Below, one piece after another: positions 1-6,752 of a stretch of 14,611 nt of DNA (its first letter is position 1; every line of letters begins with the position of its first letter). The notes beneath the pieces were generated by a model, which was not told the DNA's origin, made no database searches, and saw only the letters and a list, made by a program, of their open reading frames with translations. A program made the translations under genes and the position numbers. This stretch comes from Aureococcus anophagefferens (taxonomy: Eukaryota; Sar; Pelagophyceae; Pelagomonadales; Pelagomonadaceae), in the NCBI RefSeq assembly GCF_000186865.1, contig NW_008705596.1, positions 238,500-253,110 of the forward strand, given 5' to 3'.

Positions 1-2
1 GC

Positions 3-848
3 AAGATTGCGCTCTACCGTACTTCATTCGACGAACTTAAGAGGGTGAGCGGCATTGATGACCTCAAGGAAATTGTTCACAAATACGTCAAGTCAGAGGA
101 AGAAACCTTTTCTCTCTTTAATTACGTTCAAGCCCAGAACCAGGAGACTGATTGGACCCTGGAGCGTCACACACGCCTCGAGGAGGAGATTAAGACATAT
201 GAAGAAAAGCTGAGCGATGAAGAGGCCCAGCGCGCGGAGGCCATGGCTGATCTGCAGGGCAAATGGCGAAATGCCAAGGAAGCCACCGATGAGTGTAGCC
301 ATGCAGCCCAAGAAGCGCAACGCACCCTAGAGCGCATTGCAAAGAAAGTCCAGTCCTTATTCTTCAAGATTCAATGCGATCAGCTCACGACAGGAGCACG
401 CGAGACCAAAGGCACTAAAGGGGCTGCTCAAAAAGCCAATATAGGGCGCCCTGATAGCCGACTCGCCTTACTGTCTGGCCAAGGTGTGACGGAGTCAAAC
501 ATTCTTGCATATGCGGAGCTCATCGAACAGCGCGCCCTCGAAATTATGTCAGATTACACGCGCCGTATGAACCATCAAGAGCAACGTCACATGACACCTG
601 TTCTCGATCCAAGCCGCAGCCTGAGTATTGTTAACCAGCAGGACCAGGTAAAAGCCCCCGATATTGATGTTGACGATGATGATGATAACGAAGATGAGGG
701 TCGCCCGATTGCTCTAGAGGAGATGCGCCGTCGTACTGCAGAGAAGATATCAAAGAAACACCAGGCTATGCGCCTCGGAGTCAAACGAAGAGACCATGCA
801 GCTCAAGGTAAGAGCTCATCTGTCTCAAGAGCAACAAAGCAAAATTAA
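3..848 (+). CDS. ODAD1: Outer dynein arm docking complex coiled-coil protein (ODA1/CCDC114/CCDC63-like), 3' part
   Basis: The frame is open to the left edge, so the start lies outside the window; 281 residues are visible up to the TAA at 846-848. Family knowledge: ODA1/DC2 and its animal relatives CCDC114 and CCDC63 are axonemal coiled-coil proteins that anchor outer dynein arms to doublet microtubules. Seen here: a segment with SGIDDLKEIVHKYVKSEEE and FSLFNYVQAQNQE, matching the family block of the type I-x-E-L-V-x-x-F-I-x-x-E-x-x-N-F-x-L-F-N-Y-V. It is followed by a charged heptad-rich coiled coil, then GVTESNILAYAELIEQRALEI, close to the C-terminal family motif (G-V-T-E-x-N-x-x-Q-Y-L-x-x-I-E-Q-R). 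An acidic run DVDDDDDNEDE precedes a basic tail. A donor-like GTAAGAG at 808-814 lies in the last codons, so an alternative 3' end is possible. CCDC63 cannot be separated from CCDC114 here. Confidence 0.85.
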   Translation, partial: KIALYRTSFDELKRVSGIDDLKEIVHKYVKSEEETFSLFNYVQAQNQETDWTLERHTRLEEEIKTYEEKLSDEEAQRAEAMADLQGKWRNAKEATDECSHAAQEAQRTLERIAKKVQSLFFKIQCDQLTTGARETKGTKGAAQKANIGRPDSRLALLSGQGVTESNILAYAELIEQRALEIMSDYTRRMNHQEQRHMTPVLDPSRSLSIVNQQDQVKAPDIDVDDDDDNEDEGRPIALEEMRRRTAEKISKKHQAMRLGVKRRDHAAQGKSSSVSRATKQN

Positions 849-920
849 AATACATGCAAGGTCAAGCAACTGGCCACCCCCCGGGCTCTGCTCTGTCCTG
901 GCACCGCCGCTGTATGCCGG

Positions 921-976
921 CCGGAACTGCCCTCAAGCGCCGGCACTGCCCCCAAGCGTCGGCACTGCCCTGAGCG
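921..976. repeat. Tandem repeat, three units of about 19 bp
   Basis: Units start at 921, 940 and 959, giving an exact 19-bp period. The consensus is close to CCGGCACTGCCCYCAAGCG, with one to a few changes per unit. It lies just downstream of the docking-complex gene. No function is evident. Confidence 0.75.
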
Positions 977-1119
977 CCCAGATCGCCCGTCCCCGGCAGT
1001 AGATATAGGCGTGCGGGATAATAATGAGAATGGTGTGGCCTAAGCTAACCGTCAAGGTGCACTTCCTATATTCAGCTTGGAGTTCACAGTGAGGCGGTCA
1101 TATTTGGCTTAGTCGCCTA

Positions 1120-1160
1120 CTCGTATCTTTTGTACGAGGATACGCGGGTGCGGTATCCTC
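1120..1160. repeat. Two overlapping, mutually exclusive hairpins
   Basis: CTCGTA at 1120-1125 pairs with TACGAG at 1133-1138. GAGGATAC at 1136-1143 pairs perfectly with GTATCCTC at 1153-1160 across a 9-nt loop. The bases at 1136-1138 belong to both stems, so only one can form at a time. Confidence 0.6.
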
Positions 1161-1334
1161 TTCTCTCTTTCTCTTGCACACTTAGCACTATTTAGAAGTA
1201 TGCGCCAAATGGGGGTCATCGCTACCAAGATATACATTGGTCCATCAAATATAAATTAAAAAAGAAACCAAAAAAGGAGGTGGCCGCGGGCGGCCTTGCT
1301 AATTTTGGATACACCAGCGGTTCCGAGTCGCCCT

Positions 1335-1421
1335 CGTCCGATGGACGTGCGCTCGTCCGACGGCCGTGCGCTTGTCCGACGGCCGAGTCCCCGTCCGAGG
1401 GCGCCGATTTTGGCCGTCCGA
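1335..1421. repeat. Tandem repeat with 19-bp period, CGTCCGA core
   Basis: The heptamer CGTCCGA (or TGTCCGA) starts at 1335, 1354, 1373 and 1392, each exactly 19 bp apart, and again at 1415 after 23 bp. Units share CGTCCGAYGGMCGTGCGCT with decay toward the 3' side. The period equals that of the array at 921-976, although the sequence differs. Confidence 0.75.
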
Positions 1422-1517
1422 GGGCCTGAGGGCGCCGCACCATCGACTCGCACCACCGTGACCATGACGAGCCTCCAGTCGCAAAAGAAGCGATTCAAAC
1501 GCTGATCCGCCGGAGCA

Positions 1518-1525
1518 CGCCTGGC
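1518..1525. repeat. Target-site duplication, left copy
   Basis: CGCCTGGC directly precedes the left terminal inverted repeat. The identical 8-mer directly follows the right terminal repeat at 2509-2516. This is the expected footprint of a transposition event with an 8-bp staggered cut. Confidence 0.9.
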
Positions 1526-1550
1526 CAGGGTGAAAAACAAACGAGCTCGC

Positions 1551-1679
1551 TGTGCCGGTAGCCGCGCCGGCACAGAGACGGCCTGCCCGGGGTGTGCCGG
1601 CACAGTCGAATCCGGCTTGTGCCGGCTTGTGCCGGCACATTCCGGTGTGCCCGCACACCGCGCGCGCACTTGCGCGCGG
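1551..1679. repeat. Left subterminal cluster of TGTGCCGGCACA palindromes and GC-rich inverted repeats
   Basis: Exact 12-bp palindromes lie at 1593-1604 and 1628-1639. Partial copies lie at 1551-1559, 1566-1574 and about 1619-1626. A related inverted repeat, CGGTGTGC-CC-GCACACCG, lies at 1643-1660. It is followed by CGCGCGCA-CT-TGCGCGCG at 1661-1678. The cluster begins about 25 bp inside the left transposon end. Such subterminal repeats commonly bind transposase in hAT and CACTA elements (family knowledge); that role here is inferred. Confidence 0.75.
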
Positions 1680-1827
1680 TCCGCGGAAACGCGTCTATGC
1701 AAGCTATAAAAGCAGCTAGTTGGAGGCTAGTTACTTCTTCTGCGCAGGGCCCCGGTTTCTCGCAGCACCGGGAGTCGTATATCATCGCCCCTATCAATTT
1801 CCTTGAGAGGGGCTCTCGGTTGGTCGG

Positions 1828-1828
<1 letters not shown>

Positions 1829-1891
<63 letters not shown>

Positions 1892-1892
1892 C
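1829..1892. repeat. Compound trinucleotide microsatellite (CGC)n-(CGT)n
   Basis: About 13.7 uninterrupted CGC units (1829-1869) pass directly into about 8 CGT units (1868-1892). It lies inside the hAT-like element. In one forward frame it would encode poly-arginine, but no gene supports that reading. Confidence 0.95.
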
Positions 1893-2209
1893 ACGCGCGC
1901 GTAGAAATTCGAACCCACAATCAAGAAAAAATGGAAGGACGAATTCGTAAATAAACCACACGAAACGACCATCGACCCAGGGGCTGCCCCGTCGGACGCG
2001 AAGATCGCGACCGGAACACTATGTAACGCGACGCGCGCACGATGTCATGACGCTGAAACGCACTGTGCCATGGCATGGTGTTCAAAGCGACTCCGGGCCC
2101 GCCCCCGGGGCGCCGGTCGCAGCCATAACGTGCACAGGGGCGCTTCAAGCGAATCAATTCAGCATCCGAGGGTTAGAATGACATTGTGTTCCAACTGTTG
2201 TGTTCCCGC

Positions 2210-2347
2210 TGTGCCGGCACACGCCCAGGCCCCGGCCCCGTCGACTTTGGGCCCGACCAAATGTGCCGGCACACCGACAAAACGCTATTTCTGGTTGTGC
2301 CGGCACACTTCGCTCCGCTAGATCTGCCGGCACACTGTGCCGGCACA
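2210..2347. repeat. Right subterminal cluster of TGTGCCGGCACA palindromes
   Basis: Exact copies lie at 2210-2221, 2262-2273, 2296-2307 and 2336-2347, with a one-mismatch copy (TCTGCCGGCACA) at 2323-2334. Spacing is irregular (52, 34, 27 and 13 bp between starts). The cluster ends about 160 bp inside the right transposon end. Confidence 0.85.
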
Positions 2348-2508
2348 AGATACACCCAGCAGGGGGTAGACGCGCGCCGAATTTTTTTCCGGTCTTCAGC
2401 CTCCCTTTAGGCCCCACTCGACCCGACTAATATCCCGGCGCGGCTAGCTTAACGCAGATAGTCCTCACCGCGCGGCTGGCGCCCCAAAAAGTTTTGCTTT
2501 TCACCCTG

Positions 2509-2516
2509 CGCCTGGC
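2509..2516. repeat. Target-site duplication, right copy
   Basis: CGCCTGGC, identical to 1518-1525, directly follows the right terminal inverted repeat. Confidence 0.9.
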
Positions 2517-2969
2517 TCGGCCGATTCCGCCACTTTGTCGACCGACGCGTGCGCGCGCGAAGTCGGGTCTACGAGACAAAGAAGGGCGTTTCCGGCCCCC
2601 CTAGAGGTAGCAGTCGACAGCGCCAATCGCTCTCGGGCCGCTCGACGCGCGCGTCCGTGCGCGCCGGGGGGGCTGAGTCTAGTGGCGGGGGCTTATCCAG
2701 GGGAGCTAGAGGGGCACCTAGGCGAACCGAGCTAGCTGACAGCTAGGCTGACAGCTAACCGTCCAGCGTAGGTTGGTTTGGAGGAGCACATCTAGGCCTA
2801 CATCTGAGTCTACATGTCGTGGCCGTGGTAGGGTGTGTCAATTGGTGTGTGTGTTCTCCTGTCCGCGTTTCAAGCATGTTGTCCTGCGAGATTACCGGCG
2901 CGGCTATAGTGTGAACGACACATATTGTCACGCCGCCTCGGCTGACTACTTCTTACATTGTACATCTAG
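2517..2969. other. Intergenic region upstream of APC2; no gene seen
   Basis: GC-rich sequence with no recognisable coding frame. It includes a GCTGACAGCTA direct repeat (2735-2745 and 2747-2757) and a GT-rich patch near 2835-2855. The stretch from about 2760 should contain the APC2 promoter and 5' UTR, but I see no clear TATA box or other core element. Confidence 0.5.
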
Positions 2970-5120
2970 ATGTCAGCGTGCGGCGCAAAACGAGCTGCTG
3001 CGTCCTTTTGGTGCAACTGCGGTCTCTCCATAGAAACTTCAAAGCAGCGCAAAAGTAATAGTTTGGCACACAGAATCGTTCGTGCTACGGAGACGGCTCG
3101 TACATCTCTACAGAGACTGTCGGCCTCTTCAGGCGATCGAAAAACCTTGGCAACATGTGACTATTTTGCAGCATTGATTTTCGCGCACGCACCAAATGAA
3201 TTCATCATATGCATTGAAGATATGATCGAGGACTCCCTCACAGAAGTGCATGATTCATTTTTCAGTGGCGACGATCTCTCAGACTTGGGCTCTGCTATGC
3301 AACCTATTTCATCTAAAGTTTTTGTATCGTTCTGGAACAGTATACAAGAACTTCAGTGGTGTCATTTTTTTGATGAGACCGTGCACAAGGTTTTTTATCG
3401 CGGTATAGAGCGCTGCGTATTTGGGCTATGTTCTGCTAAGTACGATTCTCCAATGACAGAAATTCTTGATCGTTGGAAAGAATTAGTGCTATTACCTTGG
3501 TTGCGTGTGATAGAAGGCAGGCGTCTTGAAGGTCAATGCAAATGCGCGAAAGGACGTGGTATCGAATCGCTTACGGGCTTGGTCAATCTAGTTATTGACG
3601 AGAACTATGTTCGGGCTCGTATTAATGAGCTCTATGATATCATTGCTGACTTTCCAGAATCAATGTGTGCCGTGAATGAGCTGCGAGCTACCCTTTCGCG
3701 CACGCAGCAACACCAGCTCCTAGCGCGCTCTCTTCGTTCGACATTGCAACGAAGGCTCCTGCATTCTGGCGCTAACTCCTCTCAGATCATAGATGTCTAC
3801 ATTTCCACAATCAAAGTGTTGCGCATCCTAGACCCTCGTGATATTTTACTTGATGTTGTGGCTCGCCCTGTAAGGGTATATCTGCAGCGTCGAAAGGACA
3901 CGGTTCGCTGTATAGTGGCAAACCTCACGGATGAATTATCGGGGGAGCTTTATGAGGAGTTGCATCGAATAGATGCACCTCAAGTGGATTATGTCGGTGA
4001 CTCCGAAGATGAAATTGCAGAGGCAGGTATTGACTGGGCCCCAAGATCAAATAAATCGCGCCTTGCTAATTCTAGCTCAGTGGGAGATATTCTCTCGATG
4101 CTTATTTCTATCTACGGAACTAAAGAGATTTTTGTGAACGAGTACCGCTTCATGCTCGCCGACAAGTAAGTGCTAAGTTTTTCTTTCGATTCAGTTGCGA
4201 TTGTAAATGTATAACAGGTTAATTGCTAAAACAGGGTTGTACGAAACAGCGAGGGAATTGAAAAATTTAGAATTGTTGAAGTTCCGGTTTGGTGATGCGT
4301 CGCTTCATCACTGTGAAATTATGTTGCGCGATGTTGAGGACTCAAAGAGGCTAAACAAGCACGTCTCGAGCGAGTTCCTTCAGGCTACAGTTGTTTCACA
4401 AGTGTTTTGGCCGCCTCTCTCTGACGATGTAATCACGATCCATCCGCGCATGGCAGGGTCTTACATCTTACATGTTCGATGTCAATTTCTCTCAGGCAAG
4501 TAGATTTGTCGCTTCGATCATTTGCAGAGATGTACAATGCCTTGAAAGCCCCTCGCAAGCTAGTTTGGAAGAAACAGGTTGGCTTGGCTCGACTCAAGCT
4601 TGACTTCGATGCTGGAATTAGTAAGGTTTTTGACGTCTCTCTGATTCATGCAACAATTATCATGCATTTCCACGACTGTGATATGAACACCCTACAAGAT
4701 CTTGTAGCTGCAACTAGCATCCCAGAGAGCTTGATGCAGAAAAAAATTGCTTTTTGGATTAATCATGGTGTCATTGAAGAGATAGCTCCCCGTGTGTATG
4801 CAATTTCTTCACAATATTTCAATACAGACTTATCAAATTTCAATCCAGCGACTCTTGATGAGGAACATTTATACACCAGCACTCATTCCGCCCGCAGCGT
4901 CCCCGACGATCATGGTCTATGTAGCCAGTATATACTTGGCTTGCTCACAAATCTCGGTCTGCTTCCCTTTCTTCGAATACACGACTTGCTCAGGGTTCTC
5001 ATGAGCCGGGACAATATCTCCTCTCGTCGTCTATCAAGGGTTCTAGAGCAAATGTGCATACGTCATGAAATCGAATACTCTCGTGGCCTGTACAAGCTCA
5101 CTCGGAGGGACAGCGCCTAA
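2970..5120 (+). CDS. APC2: Anaphase-promoting complex subunit 2 (APC2), three exons
   Basis: Predicted join: 2970-4165, 4218-4457, 4496-5120; 686 residues. APC2 is the cullin-like scaffold of the APC/C ubiquitin ligase; it pairs with the RING protein APC11 to direct cyclin and securin turnover. Visible family signatures: VRVYLQRRKDTVRCIV (around residues 305-320) and LKNLELLKFRFGDASLHHCEIM. The cullin block continues with FWPPLSDD and APRKLVWKKQVG (497-508). The C-terminal winged-helix domain has LPFLRIHDLLRVL and IEYSRGLYKLTRR. Introns are 52 nt (GTAAGT..ACAG) and 38 nt (GTCTTA..TCAG); both are needed to keep the frame and restore family alignment. An in-frame TAG directly precedes the ATG at 2970, supporting that start unless a 5' exon exists. 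The protein is shorter at the N-terminus than the roughly 820-860 residues usual for APC2. Confidence 0.92.
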
Positions 5121-5480
5121 TGCCAATGCTCGAAAACATACCACAGCGCAGGGAAGCGATTGGATCTGAAGTAAGGGGTACTTAAACATTAAGCCTCGGC
5201 TCGGTTCCTTTGAATTCATAAGGTCATTCAAGTGCGGAGTCTACTCAAGTGGAGATGCGCGGCCAGCAAAGTTCCGGTCGCCCGGGCGGGAAACCCAACG
5301 GGGCGGAGTTCGCGGCTTGCCCGCCCCCCCAGGCAGTGGTGTTTCCAACTTGGCGACGCAGAATAATTACCAAGCTAAAGGCCTATAGAACTAGCCTAGC
5401 TGAAGTCAGGGTCGGAATCGAGCTCCAAGGTCACTTTCGGACGGCTCAGCAGCCCCGAAAAGAATCTCCTAGAAGGTAAC
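5121..5480. other. Intergenic region between APC2 and the copia remnant
   Basis: No gene is recognised. It holds the APC2 3' UTR and probably the decayed 3' flank of the minus-strand retroelement. A near-palindrome GGTAACTTACC at 5475-5485 overlaps the end of the retroelement frame; read on the minus strand it resembles a splice donor (GGTAAGT). No LTR pair could be found by eye. Confidence 0.5.
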
Positions 5481-6475
5481 TTACCGTCCGATGTCGCGGA
5501 TGTCGGGCCCGATGAACGTGTCGTCCGTCTTCGGCCAGTCGTCGGCGTCATCGTCGCTGTCGTATGTGTCTGCCGCCGGCGGCGCAGGCGGGCCGACCGC
5601 AGGGTCGGGTGGGACAGTGACGGTCATGGATGTCTCGTCGAGGGTCCCGTGCGGCGGCCCGATGTACCGGTAGGATCGCACGCGGCGGGTCGCCCGTCCG
5701 ACGCGCACGTGTATCGCACTGATCCCGCCACGGAAGTCGGGACCGACGTACCGCGCAGGCGTACTGCGCGTGGCAAACCGGCCGTTTGGCGAGGTATTGT
5801 ACGCCGCCACGTGGCTGTAGAACGGCATCGCCCACGATATGTCGGGCCGCGTGCCGAAGAGTATGCTGTGCGCGCTGCCATTCTTGCCGGCGGCGCAGTT
5901 GGCCTTGGCAATGAAGTCCTGGGCACACAGCTCCCAGAGGTTTTCGGGCGCCTTCGCTGCAGCAAGCGCCGGGCGCACGCCTTCGTAGATGCGCCTGTGT
6001 GCGATCTCGGCGGCATCGACGTGGACCTCCGAGACGCGCGGACGTGGCGCGATACCAAGGTCGGCGTACATGGTGAGGCGTAGGGCTTCTCGAAGTCCGC
6101 GATGCTCTCGGCGAACTGGGCCGGCGCGCGGCCCTTGCTGACGTCGATGCCCTTCATGATCGAGTCCCGCAGGTCGACTTTCGGGATCTCGTGGCCGTGG
6201 GCCTGTTTGTAGGCGCGTTTGAGCGCGTCCACGGCGAGGCAGAAGTGTTCCACGGACCCTTGGCTGTTGAGGTTGGGCTCTTGCATCATCCGCTTGACGT
6301 CAAGTTGACGTACATCGTCCTTCACGATGGCGAAGGCCGCGACGATCTCGGCGAGCATGTCCTTGTTCGTGTCGCCGGTGCTGTCCATGATCAGATCTAA
6401 TAGCGCTCCCTCGCTGTAGTTGCGGATGTAATACCGCAGGGTCACGTCGCACATGTCCATCTCGCTCTTGGTCAT
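5481..6475 (-). mobile_element. Ty1/copia-type retrotransposon remnant: gag start joined to integrase C-terminus
   Basis: A minus-strand frame opens at the ATG at 6475-6473 and runs about 135 residues with gag-like character, including VEHFCLAVDALKRAYKQAHG and a helical, charged composition. Near 6070-6085 protein-like sequence passes into another frame (about 6071 to 5481). That frame resembles the end of a copia integrase: AEIAHRRIYEGVRPALAAAK, then ENLWELCAQDFIAKANC, then ILFGTRPDISWAMPFYSHVAAY, then an acidic linker (YDSDDDADDWPKTDD). Gag zinc knuckle, protease, integrase catalytic core, reverse transcriptase and RNase H are all absent. This is therefore a deletion derivative with a frameshift and is not functional. 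Copia membership rests on the integrase-like part; the gag part is weaker. It lies tail-to-tail with APC2 and head-to-head with PABP. Confidence 0.75.
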
Positions 6476-6559
6476 TTAAATTCGCGCTTCGGCCCGGGCG
6501 GGAGGGGCGCGACGGCTGGGGCTAGCACGTCCCTCGGACGCGTCGTGGTTCCCCGCATT

Positions 6560-6676
6560 TATCGTGGCACTCTTAACTGAATTGAGCTCAGCCTCCCCCT
6601 TGAGGGAGGAGTTTACTCTGCTTCCTTTAGCTCAGGCTAGTGGGAGATACGAAAGGCCAAGCGGGCGGCAATTGCA
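6560..6676 (+). repeat. Dispersed repeat, copy A (upstream of PABP)
   Basis: The core at 6584-6650 matches 9663-9728 with only three differences over about 66 bp, including an identical 32-bp stretch ending in GGGAGATAC. Weaker similarity extends on both sides. It contains a hairpin (CTCCC-CCTTGA-GGGAG) and TAGCTCAGGCTAGTGGGAGA, which resembles the D-arm/box A of a tRNA gene. It ends within about 80 bp of the PABP start codon. Possible natures: a tRNA-derived SINE fragment, an LTR or MITE end, or the coding end of a transposon. Confidence 0.8.
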
Positions 6677-6752
6677 TTACGCAGTACATGCTGCATGTTT
6701 CTGGCGTATTTTTTGTCCGACCCTCCTTCCTAGCGATAAATCGCTGCAGACC

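Larger units (their letters stand above)
849..1517. other. Intergenic region, repeat-rich, no gene seen
   Basis: Between the docking-complex stop codon and the transposon target site I see no open frame with protein-like composition or a recognisable motif. The stretch holds two 19-bp-period tandem arrays (921-976 and 1335-1421), overlapping hairpins (1120-1160), an A-rich patch around 1250-1276 and a 14-bp palindrome of the form GGCCGC-GG-GCGGCC at 1282-1295. Confidence 0.6.
1526..2508. mobile_element. Non-autonomous hAT-like DNA transposon (MITE-like), 983 bp
   Basis: The left end reads CAGGGTGAAAAACAAA at 1526-1541. The right end, on the other strand from 2508 inward, reads CAGGGTGAAAAGCAAA, giving 15 of 16 matches. 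The element is bounded by a perfect 8-bp duplication, CGCCTGGC. An 8-bp duplication with CAGGG-type ends is typical of the hAT superfamily (family knowledge); P and Merlin elements also make about 8-bp duplications, so the assignment is an inference. No transposase-like open frame is seen inside, so it would need a transposase supplied in trans. The interior holds two clusters of the palindrome TGTGCCGGCACA near the two ends, GC-rich inverted repeats (1643-1679), a TATAAAA at 1705-1711 and a CGC/CGT microsatellite. It sits between the docking-complex gene and APC2 and breaks neither. Confidence 0.85.

Noticed and set aside
1895..1925. Possible tRNA gene on the minus strand (box B-like GGGTTCGAAT)
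   Set aside because: The T stem does not pair and no cloverleaf could be drawn around it.
1592..1954. Forward open frame with a long poly-arginine run
   Set aside because: The arginines come from the CGC/CGT microsatellite in the transposon; the flanking residues look random and no family is recognisable.
1043..2763. Shared 11-mer AGCTAACCGTC at 1043-1053 and 2753-2763 as a second, outer target duplication
   Set aside because: No terminal inverted repeats adjoin the two copies; chance cannot be excluded.
5400..5484. Intron at the end of the copia frame (donor GTAAGT, acceptor TTCAG)
   Set aside because: Splicing would reach a stop codon immediately, so it restores no protein.
5222..6500. 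LTR pair for the copia remnant, from GGTCATT at 5222 and 6470 and CCCGGGCGGGA at both flanks
   Set aside because: The matches are short and lie at unequal distances from the element, and one overlaps the gag start codon; no extended LTR similarity was seen.
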